Below are positions 20,466 to 28,954 of a stretch of 64,000 nucleotides of DNA, piece by piece. Each line of letters opens with the position of its first letter. Positions within the stretch are counted from its first letter, which is position 1. The notes under the pieces were generated by a model. That model was not told the DNA's origin and did no database searches. It saw nothing but the letters and a program-made list of their open reading frames with translations. Position numbers and translations under genes: made by a program. Origin of the DNA: Chitinophaga varians (GTDB taxonomy: Bacteria; Bacteroidota; Bacteroidia; Chitinophagales; Chitinophagaceae); assembly GCF_014529945.1 (NCBI RefSeq), contig NZ_JACVFB010000009.1:1-64000 (forward strand). Reading direction: 5' to 3'.

Positions 20466-21620
20466 ATGATAAAACGGTTATTGAGTAAACGGAACGTTTA
20501 TTTCGATCATAACGCCACCACCCACATCGCCTCGCCGGTACGCAGTATTATGAACCGCGTAATGAAATCTTACTGGGGCAATCCTTCTTCCGGTTATGCT
20601 AAAGGGAAAATGTCGGCGCAGATCATTGAAAGGGCCCGGGAACAGGTGGCTGCGGCCATTGGGGCGCATTCGCATGAAGTCTATTTTGCCAGCTGTGCAA
20701 CAGAATCCAACAACGCGTTGTTAAAAACAGTCAGCGACCATTTTTATCCGGAGAAAAATAAAATCATTTCTACTCCGATAGAACATCCTTCTGTTATCAA
20801 TACATTGGAATATCTGAAGGGTAAAAACATAACGGTGCAGTACTGCCCGGTAGACCGCGCGGGACATATCATACTGGAGGAACTGGAAGCCATGGTGGAT
20901 GACCGGACTTTCCTCGTCTGCTGTATGCTGGCAAACAATGAAATCGGCACCGTACAGGATGTGAAAAAAGTGGCTGCCATCGCCAAATCCAAAGGTGCGC
21001 TGGTTTTTTCCGACTGTGTGCAGGCGTTGGGCAAAATTCCTGTCAATGTAAAAGAACTGGGTGTTGACTACGCCACCTTTTCTGCGCATAAACTCTATGG
21101 TCCCAAAGGCATCGGCGCCTGGTACGCCCGGATCAGCAGCCCGCTGATACCCTTTCTGCATGGTGGTCACCAGGAAGAAGGTATGCGCGCCGGTACGGAG
21201 TCCATCCATAATATCGCCGGTTTCGGAGAAGCCTGTAAGCATATCAACAAACTGGTAACAGCCGCTGCGAAAAATCAGTCCCAGAAGAAAATATTTCTCA
21301 GCGAATTGAAAACAATGAAGGAAGATCTGATCATCAATTCCCCTATGGACAACTGCCTGACGAACACCATTAACGTGAGCTTTCCCGGTATTGGCAGCGG
21401 AGAACTGATGAAAATGCTGGATTATAATGGCATCGCTGTTTCTGCGGGCTCAGCATGCAGCACTTCCTTAAAAAAACCATCTCATGTGCTGAAGGCGATA
21501 GGCCTCACCGACGAGGCTGCGCAGGAATCTATCAGGATAAGTTTGGGAATAGAAACAAAAGATAAGGACATCAGATACGCATTAAAGGTAATTAAGCAAT
21601 ATATTGAGCAAAATAAATGA
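20466..21620 (+). CDS. Cysteine desulfurase, NifS/IscS group I
   Basis: 384 residues, a normal length for the family. The PLP-binding lysine is Lys209 in FSAHKLYGPKG, and the catalytic persulfide-forming cysteine is Cys331 in the mobile loop SAGSACSTS. The N-terminal YFDHNATT motif and the RAGTES segment are also present. The enzyme converts L-cysteine to L-alanine with formation of an enzyme persulfide. No IscU, IscA, HscA or ferredoxin gene flanks it, so a housekeeping Fe-S operon is unlikely. It lies inside the PKS operon, between the tandem Cys-rich protein (11 bp away) and a methyltransferase (86 bp). A dedicated role supplying sulfur for the polyketide is therefore inferred. An alternative is a recruited paralogue that supports the cysteine-rich neighbour or cofactor sulfur. 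Confidence 0.9.
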   Translation: MIKRLLSKRNVYFDHNATTHIASPVRSIMNRVMKSYWGNPSSGYAKGKMSAQIIERAREQVAAAIGAHSHEVYFASCATESNNALLKTVSDHFYPEKNKIISTPIEHPSVINTLEYLKGKNITVQYCPVDRAGHIILEELEAMVDDRTFLVCCMLANNEIGTVQDVKKVAAIAKSKGALVFSDCVQALGKIPVNVKELGVDYATFSAHKLYGPKGIGAWYARISSPLIPFLHGGHQEEGMRAGTESIHNIAGFGEACKHINKLVTAAAKNQSQKKIFLSELKTMKEDLIINSPMDNCLTNTINVSFPGIGSGELMKMLDYNGIAVSAGSACSTSLKKPSHVLKAIGLTDEAAQESIRISLGIETKDKDIRYALKVIKQYIEQNK

Positions 21621-21706
21621 TATTGTAACGTAACTGTACGTAGCATCCTCCCCGTTACAGTCATTGCAAAATAACCTGACAGATAATAACCTGTAAAACC
21701 CTCAGT

Positions 21707-22330
21707 ATGGAGAAATCAGAAAAATTCTGGGACAAGAGTGCGCCCGGGTACGACAAAGAAGAAATGAAGGACAAGGAAGTCCGCATGAAAATCCTTTCCG
21801 GCACCAGGCAGTATCTGAAAAAGCAGGATGCCGTTCTGGACTTCGGCTGCGCCACCGGTATTTTAGCGAATGAAATTGCCGGCGATGTATACGCCGTGCA
21901 GGGTATCGACATCTCCGCTGAAATGATCCGGATAGCGCAGCGTAATGCACAGGCACGCAGTATCCGGAATGTAGACTACTCACAGTCCTCTTTGTTTGAC
22001 GAGCAATTTAAGCCGGGCTCTTTTGATGTGGTCCTGGGCATCTACCTGTTGCATCTGCTGGATGATATGCCCGGAGCACTGAAAAGGATACACACTTTAT
22101 TAAAGCCCGGAGGATTGTTCATTTCTGTCACTCCATGTTTCGGCAAAAAAAGCGTGACGGGATTCGCGTTGTCGCTGTTAAGCAAAACCGGAATGATCCC
22201 GGCACTCAGCCTGCTGGGTGTCGACGATCTGCAGGGGGCTATGACCGCAGCGGGATTCAGGATCGCCGTATCAGAATGCCTGCGGCAGCAGGGCCGGCAA
22301 TATTTTATTGTAGCAAAGAAGTCATCCTAA
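21707..22330 (+). CDS. Class I SAM-dependent methyltransferase (Methyltransf_11 type)
   Basis: 207 residues. The SAM-binding motif I is VLDFGCATGILANE near residues 43-56, followed by an acidic GIDIS motif II and a DVVLGIYLLHLL motif, so the Rossmann methyltransferase core is complete. The C-terminal part is short and gives no substrate clue. It is placed between the two desulfurase genes of the PKS operon. Methylation of a hydroxyl or a thiol of the polyketide is the natural inference; S-methylation is attractive because of the sulfur genes on either side, but is unproven. The start is the ATG at 21707, 86 bp after the desulfurase stop. Confidence 0.85.
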   Translation: MEKSEKFWDKSAPGYDKEEMKDKEVRMKILSGTRQYLKKQDAVLDFGCATGILANEIAGDVYAVQGIDISAEMIRIAQRNAQARSIRNVDYSQSSLFDEQFKPGSFDVVLGIYLLHLLDDMPGALKRIHTLLKPGGLFISVTPCFGKKSVTGFALSLLSKTGMIPALSLLGVDDLQGAMTAAGFRIAVSECLRQQGRQYFIVAKKSS

Positions 22331-22385
22331 CCAAAATTACTCCTGTAAAATTGATTCGTTAAACAAATAAACAAACGAAATCCAA

Positions 22386-24371
22386 ATGAAAACTACCAAG
22401 TACAACGCACCTGATCAGATCCGATCAGGCGGAAACGGCATGCCTGAAAGCAACAGGTCAGAGGCGGCATTCGCTGAACTGGAGCGCGGCATCTATGCAG
22501 CGCTGGAAACCTATTCCAACGTACATCGCGGAAGCGGGCACAACTCCATGGTGTCTTCGCATTTATATGATCACGCCAGAGATGTCACCCTGGAGTATAT
22601 GGGACTGGACCCCAAAAAATACATCGTTATTTTTTGTTCACCCAAAAGGACCTACGAACTGACCTCGCAGCTCAACCCGAGCAGCTACCAGCTGCTGACA
22701 AGCCTGGAAGTAGGCCTGCCGCTGGGCATCACTGCTATCGCTATTGATAAGAAAGCCGTGCCGAAAGGAGCACCGTCAGAATGCGGCGGAGGAACCGCCC
22801 GGCTGGTAGCGGCAGGATGGATCATCTGGCATACCGGGCCCGATAAATTTGAAGCCGGCACGCCTGCCATCATCAATGTGATTGCTTTCAGCAAAGCCCT
22901 GCTGATGTTGAAACGCTACGGAAAAGATGTTTTCCGGAAACTTCCCCGTACAGACCTGAGCGTAGCCGAACTGCTGTATAAAGATGAACTGGAAAACTAT
23001 GCAGGCCGGGAACTGCTGGAGCAGCTTCGCAAAACGCTGATCGGCCGTGGGCTGATCGTGCCCACCATGGAAGGCCGCAAACACTTTGTGAACCTGGATA
23101 ACAGCGCCAGTACCCGCACTTTCCTGCCGATATGGAATGCCTTCCGCCAGGCGCTGCGGCTGCCGGAACAACGGAAACAGGAAACTATCCGTGAAGTAAA
23201 AGCGATCTGCAGCGATCTGCTGGGCGCAGATGCGGCAAACTACGATGTCATCTTCACCAAAAACACTACGGAATCCATCAACCTGGTATCAGAAAGCCTG
23301 AGCCGCGAAGTGGACGATACAGAACCGGCAGTGCTGATTTCCCTGCTGGAACACTCTTCCAACGACCTGCCCTGGCGGATGGCCTCCAATAATGCATTGG
23401 TAAGACTGCCTGTTGATGCCGACGGGTTTATTAACCTGACCGAGCTGGAAACAAACCTGCGGGAATACAACCAGGAACATAAGTACGGCAAAAAACGGAT
23501 CAAAGTAGTGGCGCTGACCGGTGCTTCCAACGTACTGGGGACCTGCAACAGCATTGAAAAAATCAGTCCCATCGTACACAAGTATGGCGCCCGCCTCATG
23601 GTGGATGGCGCACAGGTAGTGGCACACCGTAAAGTGGAAATAGCGAAAAACAACATCGACTATCTGGCTTTCTCTGCCCATAAGGTGTATGCTCCCTTCG
23701 GCACAGGCGTATTGGTGGTGAAGAAAGGACTACTGAAATACAAACCGGAAGAAATCAGACAGATACAGACCTCCGGAGAAGATAACATCGGTGGCATCGC
23801 TTCCCTGGGTAAAGCACTGGTATTGCTGCGTCGTATAGGCCTGGATGTTATCCATGAAGAAGAACAGGTGCTGACAAGACGCGCGCTGGACCATCTCTCC
23901 AAAATACCAGGTATCAAACTTTTCGGCATCAGCGACCAACAGTCAGAAAAATTTGAGCACAAAATCGGCGTGATTGTTTTTGAAACGAAAGGTATCCTGC
24001 ACAACAAGCTCGCAGAAGAGATGTTCCGCAGAGGTGGCATCGGCGTGCGTTACGGCTGCCATTGCGCCCACCTGCTGATCAAACGGCTGATAGAAATCAC
24101 CCCGGTACTGGAGCAGGTACAGCGTTTTGTACTGACGGTGGCCCCCAAGACACAGCTCCCCGGCGTAGTAAGAGTAAGCCTTGGCATAGAAAATACCGAA
24201 GCAGACATCGATACCCTGACGCAGGTGCTGCAGAAGGTGGTCAGTCAGCTCAAAGCTAAAACAGACAGCAAACAGAAGAAAGTGATGGCACAGGCGGAAA
24301 GCAACCTGCAGCTGCAACTCGATGAGTTTTCACAGGCTGCCCTTCACCGGGTGTATGCTTACCCCCGATAA
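22386..24371 (+). CDS. SufS-type class V PLP desulfurase/aminotransferase with degenerate N-terminal class V domain
   Basis: 661 residues, about 250 more than SufS. The C-terminal core (about 230-640) has the N-terminal strand LDNSAST, the PLP lysine Lys433 in FSAHKVYAPFGTG and the loop RYGCHCAH; Cys560 aligns with the SufS catalytic cysteine, and Cys558 is an unusual extra one. The N-terminal part (about 30-200) echoes the ends of the same fold: YSNVHRGSGH, then a GLPLGITAIAID stretch, GGGT and FEAGTPAIINVIAFSKAL, without the central lysine segment. It therefore looks like a collapsed, non-catalytic copy fused to a full enzyme. By family knowledge the core could be a cysteine desulfurase or a cysteine lyase. 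It is the second PLP sulfur enzyme in this operon; no SufU/E or SufBCD is nearby. Confidence 0.8.
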   Translation: MKTTKYNAPDQIRSGGNGMPESNRSEAAFAELERGIYAALETYSNVHRGSGHNSMVSSHLYDHARDVTLEYMGLDPKKYIVIFCSPKRTYELTSQLNPSSYQLLTSLEVGLPLGITAIAIDKKAVPKGAPSECGGGTARLVAAGWIIWHTGPDKFEAGTPAIINVIAFSKALLMLKRYGKDVFRKLPRTDLSVAELLYKDELENYAGRELLEQLRKTLIGRGLIVPTMEGRKHFVNLDNSASTRTFLPIWNAFRQALRLPEQRKQETIREVKAICSDLLGADAANYDVIFTKNTTESINLVSESLSREVDDTEPAVLISLLEHSSNDLPWRMASNNALVRLPVDADGFINLTELETNLREYNQEHKYGKKRIKVVALTGASNVLGTCNSIEKISPIVHKYGARLMVDGAQVVAHRKVEIAKNNIDYLAFSAHKVYAPFGTGVLVVKKGLLKYKPEEIRQIQTSGEDNIGGIASLGKALVLLRRIGLDVIHEEEQVLTRRALDHLSKIPGIKLFGISDQQSEKFEHKIGVIVFETKGILHNKLAEEMFRRGGIGVRYGCHCAHLLIKRLIEITPVLEQVQRFVLTVAPKTQLPGVVRVSLGIENTEADIDTLTQVLQKVVSQLKAKTDSKQKKVMAQAESNLQLQLDEFSQAALHRVYAYPR

Positions 24372-24453
24372 TAACCTGTATCCGTCCACGTGATAACAGC
24401 CCTGCATCTCCGTCAGGGAAATTTTCTTTAACCCTTTAACAACAGACAACGTT

Positions 24454-25716
24454 ATGATGCGCGTAGCAGGAATTGAAGCGATGAATGTTTTTGCAGGCAC
24501 AGCATTTTTGAATGTAGAAAAGCTGGCGACACATCGCAACCTGGACACATCAAGGTTTAATAACCTATTGATGAAAGAAAAAACCGTTGCGTTACCTTAT
24601 GAAGATCCGGTTACTTTCGGCGTAAATGCTGCCAAGCCGCTGATAGACGCGCTGAGCCCTGAAGAGAAAGACCGTATTGAACTGGTGATCTCCTGCACGG
24701 AATCGTCTTTCGATTTTGGCAAATCGATGAGCACCTATTTTCATGAGATACTGAACCTCAACCGCAACTGCCGCCTGTTTGAACTGAAAAACGCCTGTTA
24801 TTCCGGCGTGGCCGGTTATCAGATGGCGCTCAACTTCATTCTCTCTCAGGCTTCGCCGGGAGCGAAGGCGCTGGTCATTGCCACAGACGTGTCCCGCTTT
24901 ATGATTGAAGAAGGCGGCGATGCGCTCACAATGGAGTGGTCGTTTGCAGAACCCAGCGGCGGCGCCGGCGCAGTGGCCATGCTGGTCAGCGAAACACCCT
25001 ACGTGTTCCAGTCCGACATCGGGGCCAACGGTTACTACGGCTTTCAGGTCATGGACACCTGCCGGCCTACCACAGACGGCGAAGCCGGAGATTCCGACCT
25101 GTCGCTGCTGTCGTACCTCGACTGCTGTGAAAACGCCTACTTCGAATACCAGAAGCGTGTGCCGGAAGCCAATTATGCCAGTACTTTCCGCTACCTGGCC
25201 TTTCATACGCCGTTCGGTGGTATGGTCAAAGGCGCTCACCGCAACCTGATGCGCAAGGCGGTAAAAGCTAAGACCAAAGACATCGAAGCTGACTTCGACG
25301 ACAGGGTAGTGCCAGGCCTGGTCTACTGCCAGCGCATCGGCAACATCATGGGCGCCACGGCCATGATGTCGCTGGTCAGCACCATCGAAAACGGCAACTT
25401 CGACGCGCCGCAGCGTGTAGGCTGCTTTTCCTATGGGTCGGGCTGCTGCTCAGAGTTCTTCAGCGGGGTGGTCAGCAGCGAAAGCCAGCAGATACTGAAA
25501 CGCCACAACATCAGAGAACAGCTGGACAAAAGGTATGAGCTGCAGATGGATGAATATGAAAACCTGCTGGTAGGCAGCAATGCCGTCAGGTTCGGCACGC
25601 GCAACGTGACGCTCAATACGGACTTCGTTCCGCAGGCAAGGAAAGCGCTCGGCAGGGAAACACTCTTCCTGAAAGAGATTAAAGAATTTAAAAGGATTTA
25701 CGAATGGGTATCTTAA
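24454..25716 (+). CDS. HMG-CoA synthase homologue for beta-branching (PksG-type)
   Basis: 420 residues. Catalytic Cys115 lies in KNACYSG, with the histidine region FHTPFGGMVKGAHR and a C-terminal glycine-rich FSYGSGCCSEF segment; these are hallmarks of the HMG-CoA synthases found in trans-AT PKS clusters. The enzyme adds an acetyl unit from a donor ACP to a beta-keto group on a PKS-bound chain, giving an HMG-like intermediate. The donor ACP (29758-30015) and decarboxylating KS (30087-31379) that feed it are in the same operon, and the downstream hydratase gene overlaps it by 13 bp. Length and motifs are typical, so function is secure; the PKS module it acts on is not in the window. Confidence 0.93.
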   Translation: MMRVAGIEAMNVFAGTAFLNVEKLATHRNLDTSRFNNLLMKEKTVALPYEDPVTFGVNAAKPLIDALSPEEKDRIELVISCTESSFDFGKSMSTYFHEILNLNRNCRLFELKNACYSGVAGYQMALNFILSQASPGAKALVIATDVSRFMIEEGGDALTMEWSFAEPSGGAGAVAMLVSETPYVFQSDIGANGYYGFQVMDTCRPTTDGEAGDSDLSLLSYLDCCENAYFEYQKRVPEANYASTFRYLAFHTPFGGMVKGAHRNLMRKAVKAKTKDIEADFDDRVVPGLVYCQRIGNIMGATAMMSLVSTIENGNFDAPQRVGCFSYGSGCCSEFFSGVVSSESQQILKRHNIREQLDKRYELQMDEYENLLVGSNAVRFGTRNVTLNTDFVPQARKALGRETLFLKEIKEFKRIYEWVS

Positions 25717-26495
25717 GTCATACAACCGGATATGAGACCATTAAAGTCAGATTGGAAGAAGACATCTGCTTTATTCAGATTCATCGCCCGGAAGCCAACA
25801 ATGCGATCAATGATGACCTGATCAGGGAGTTTTCGGAGGTGCTGGAACAGTGCGAAGACAGGGCCAAAATTGTGGTCGTGGAAGGCACCCCGGAAGTATT
25901 CTGTTTCGGGGCGGATTTTAAAGAGATCCAGCAAGGCGTTGAAAACGGCGGGCGGTATCAGGAACAAAACCCTGAACCGCTCTATGACCTCTGGAAGCAG
26001 CTGGCCACCGGCCCTTATGTGACCATCGCGCATGTGCGGGGGAAAGCCAATGCCGGCGGCATCGGCTTTGTGGCGGCCTGCGACCTGGTGCTGTGTGAGG
26101 AGAAAGCTGTTTTCAGCTTGTCTGAACTGCTCTTCGGGCTCATGCCCGCCTGCGTGATGCCTTTCCTCATCCGGCGTACAGGCTTCTCCAGGGCTAATTA
26201 CATGACATTGATGACGCAGCCCATACCAGCGAAACAAGCGCAGGAGTGGGGACTGGCAGATGCCTGTGAGGCCAACAGTGAAAACCTGCTGCGGAAACAT
26301 CTGCTGCGATTGCGGTTGTTGTCCAAACAGGCCATCTCCCGCTATAAACGCTACCTGCAACGGCTACACGATTTTTCCGACAAAGCAAAGCCGCACGCGC
26401 TGGCCGCCAATATCGAAGTTTTTTCTGATCAGCAAAATCTGGACAAAATCGCCAGGTTCGTGAAAACAGGGCAGTTCCCGTGGGAAGGCAGTTGA
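25704..26495 (+). CDS. Enoyl-CoA hydratase-like beta-branching enzyme, ECH1/PksH-type
   Basis: 263 residues, crotonase fold. It has RPEANNAIND near the N-terminus, VFCFGADFKEI for the first oxyanion loop, and ANAGGIGFVAACD and FSLSELLFGLMPACVMP in the second half, a pattern I associate with PksH-type dehydratases. These remove water from the HMG-ACP-like adduct made by HMG synthase. Translation starts inside the 3' end of the HMG synthase gene, a coupling consistent with a shared step. The partner ECH2 decarboxylase is not in the window, so it is either outside it or absent, leaving a carboxylated branch. Confidence 0.87.
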   Translation: MGILSHTTGYETIKVRLEEDICFIQIHRPEANNAINDDLIREFSEVLEQCEDRAKIVVVEGTPEVFCFGADFKEIQQGVENGGRYQEQNPEPLYDLWKQLATGPYVTIAHVRGKANAGGIGFVAACDLVLCEEKAVFSLSELLFGLMPACVMPFLIRRTGFSRANYMTLMTQPIPAKQAQEWGLADACEANSENLLRKHLLRLRLLSKQAISRYKRYLQRLHDFSDKAKPHALAANIEVFSDQQNLDKIARFVKTGQFPWEGS

Positions 26496-26566
26496 CACAG
26501 CATGGCTACCTTATCAATACCATCAAAATAACCACACAAACCGAGTAAATTATTGTAGAAGAAACT

Positions 26567-27943
26567 ATGAAGATCCGCCCAGGCATCCGCAATGTTACCA
26601 CTGTTATTGTTTTCCTGCTGCTCAATATTTCCTTTGGCTATGGCCAGGAACTTGTTGAAAGCGATTCTACCATCACCAGAGATCCTGATACGACCGAAGA
26701 AAAAATAACGGAAGAAGGGAAAAAGACACCGCCTTCTTTCTGGAACACCTACGTCTTCGGCCCGCTGCGTCTCCGGTTAAGTTACGAGGTGGCTTATAAG
26801 TTCACCAGGCCCGACAGGATCCGGAAAAACCGTTTCTCCCTGGGGCTGAAATACTCTAAATCACTCTCTGACCACATCTCGCTGCAGGCGGAAACAAAAT
26901 TGTTCTCCTTCCTGAAAAGCGACCACCGGACAAGGCCAACGGAACTCTGGATGAACGATAAGTCAACTGCCGTTGACATAGCCTTCGGCTCTCTCACCAG
27001 AGATGCCTATATCCAGGCCAGTATCCGTAAAACGAGTATTAAGCTGGGAATGCAGACGGTAGACTGGGGCGAATCAGAATTTGCCATTGTAACGAATGAG
27101 ATAAGTCCACTGGACTACCGCGAACCGCTAAACCTGAATGTCGATGAACTACGGTTTGCGCAGCTGATGCTGATGGTAGATCAGTATACCTCGTTTGGTA
27201 ACTGGACCGTCTTTTTTAACCCGGCCCCGCGATTCAATCAGCATCCCAAGCCCGGCACTGCTTACTACATCGATCCTTTTAACGGCAGCGTTGAATACCA
27301 GATGGAACAACAGCGCGGCTTCTTTTTTGAAACAGGCTTTCGATGGAAAAAGACTTTCGGCAAAAGTGATGTAAGCGTTATGGCCGCGCGGCTGATCAAC
27401 AATGATTATGCTGTTCGCCTGGTTAAACCGGGGCTGATGCTTCAGCGCAAGGAGCCGTATTTTATCAGCGGCGCTACTTTCAACTATGCGATCAAGAATT
27501 TCCTGATCAAAGGCGAGGCCGCCATGAAGTTCTCCAAAACCTTCAATGACGCCGCTTTTCAGGTCGTGAAAAGGAACGCCTTCGATGCTTCACTGGGAGT
27601 GGATTACACCGTCAACAGCACATTGACACTGGGACTGGAAGCGGTGAACTATCATATCATGGACCGGGATAATGAGGTGGTGGGACTGCCGAAGAACAAC
27701 TATATGATACTGTTTGTCCTCAGCAAGAAGCTGAAGAACGATGACCTGTCGATCAATTGCGTGACGATGTACAACGGACCTTACTCCAGTTTTTTCAACC
27801 TGCTGACAGCATCCTATAACTGGAATGATCATGTCACCACAGACTTTTATCTGAACTTCCCGGTAACTAACAACGAAAAAAGCGGTTTTTACCGGTACCG
27901 CGATGAAAAGCTGCTGGGGCTTACCTTTCAATACCAGTTTTAA
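26567..27943 (+). CDS. DUF1302-like outer-membrane beta-barrel protein
   Basis: 458 residues with an N-terminal signal peptide (hydrophobic about 9-25, ending near SFGYGQ) and a C-terminal aromatic residue (LTFQYQF), typical of outer-membrane barrels. Alternating hydrophobic strands run through the body, and GMQTVDWGESEF followed by SPLDYRE resembles the conserved GxQxxxWGES...P.D segment of DUF1302 proteins. By family knowledge DUF1302 proteins often accompany export of hydrophobic metabolites. It is embedded between the hydratase (71 bp) and the acyl hydrolase-like gene (33 bp), so it probably belongs to the polyketide operon, perhaps helping the product cross the outer membrane. No inner-membrane pump is present in the operon within this window. 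Confidence 0.65.
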   Translation: MKIRPGIRNVTTVIVFLLLNISFGYGQELVESDSTITRDPDTTEEKITEEGKKTPPSFWNTYVFGPLRLRLSYEVAYKFTRPDRIRKNRFSLGLKYSKSLSDHISLQAETKLFSFLKSDHRTRPTELWMNDKSTAVDIAFGSLTRDAYIQASIRKTSIKLGMQTVDWGESEFAIVTNEISPLDYREPLNLNVDELRFAQLMLMVDQYTSFGNWTVFFNPAPRFNQHPKPGTAYYIDPFNGSVEYQMEQQRGFFFETGFRWKKTFGKSDVSVMAARLINNDYAVRLVKPGLMLQRKEPYFISGATFNYAIKNFLIKGEAAMKFSKTFNDAAFQVVKRNAFDASLGVDYTVNSTLTLGLEAVNYHIMDRDNEVVGLPKNNYMILFVLSKKLKNDDLSINCVTMYNGPYSSFFNLLTASYNWNDHVTTDFYLNFPVTNNEKSGFYRYRDEKLLGLTFQYQF

Positions 27944-27976
27944 TTCTACAACGCTGTTATCAGAAAAGCAATTTCC

Positions 27977-28954
27977 ATGAACAAACGTATCATATTCATG
28001 TTTGGCGGCCAGGGCACCCAATACTATCACATGGGCAGGGAGCTGTACGAAAAGCACGCCCGGTTCAGGTATTGGATGGACCATTGCGACACCATTGCCG
28101 CTCCGCTGCTACAGACATCGCTGACGGCTATACTGTACCGGGGAAAAGGAAAGGGGGAACCTTTTGACAACCTCCTTCATACCAACCCCGCGTTGTTGTG
28201 TTTTCAGTATAGTTTATACCAGGTGCTCCGGGAGATGGACATACGTCCGGACCTGCTACTGGGTTATAGTATGGGAGAAGCTGTTGCCGCAGTGTCGGCC
28301 GGCGCTGTGTCCCTGGAAGACGGCATCCGGCTGATGATAGCGATAGCCAGGCTGGCGGAACAAACGCCCAAAGCAGAAATGATGGCCATCCTCGCGCCCA
28401 AAATGATCATGGCGGATTATCCGGAGCTTTTCAGCCAGTGCTGGCTGGCAGGCACCAACTTTCAAAACAATTTTGTCGTAAGCGGATTACCGGCTGCCAT
28501 GCAGGCATTGCGGGCCGCGCTCAACCAGATGAATATCATATCGCAGCAATTGCCTGTGTGCAGGGGCTTTCACACGCCGCTGATAGATCCGGTGGGAGAA
28601 GCCTGCCGGCAGCTTGTCCGGGAAGTACCGATGATACCCGGCAGTATCCCTCTGATCTCTTCCCTGACAGCTACTGTCCTGAAAGAGCTGCACCCTGCAC
28701 ATTTCTGGGAAGCCATCCGCTATCCTGTAAGTTTTGAAAATACCGTCGTCAATACCCTGACAGCAGGAGAGGCGGTGTTCATTGATCTCAGTGCCAGCGG
28801 CTCACTGGCTACGCTGGTGAAATATATTCTGCCGGCCGATTCCGGTGCTATGTCCATCCCGGTGGTGAATCAGTTCGGGCGGGATATCATGGGGCTGGAG
28901 AAGATGCAGCATACCCTGGCGGGCCTGCACAACATGCCGGGAGTATATCAATGA
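27977..28954 (+). CDS. Stand-alone AT-fold protein, probable acyl hydrolase (PedC-like)
   Basis: 325 residues with the malonyl-transacylase fold: GGQGTQ near the N-terminus, nucleophile Ser98 in GYSMGE, and catalytic His in FHTPLIDPV. Where the malonyl-specific AT of this operon has Arg113 (KKRGELM), this protein has Ile123, so it lacks the arginine that binds the malonate carboxylate. GHS is also changed to GYS and FHSRYM to FHTPLI. In trans-AT clusters this second AT is usually an acyl hydrolase that strips stalled or acetylated chains from ACPs. That role fits; a starter-specific transferase is the alternative. Its stop overlaps the next start by 4 bp. Confidence 0.82.
   Translation: MNKRIIFMFGGQGTQYYHMGRELYEKHARFRYWMDHCDTIAAPLLQTSLTAILYRGKGKGEPFDNLLHTNPALLCFQYSLYQVLREMDIRPDLLLGYSMGEAVAAVSAGAVSLEDGIRLMIAIARLAEQTPKAEMMAILAPKMIMADYPELFSQCWLAGTNFQNNFVVSGLPAAMQALRAALNQMNIISQQLPVCRGFHTPLIDPVGEACRQLVREVPMIPGSIPLISSLTATVLKELHPAHFWEAIRYPVSFENTVVNTLTAGEAVFIDLSASGSLATLVKYILPADSGAMSIPVVNQFGRDIMGLEKMQHTLAGLHNMPGVYQ

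Noticed and set aside
20466..24371. Housekeeping Fe-S cluster (isc/suf/nif) operon
   Set aside because: No scaffold, carrier or chaperone genes (IscU, SufBCD, SufE, HscA, ferredoxin) are present; the genes are embedded in the PKS operon.
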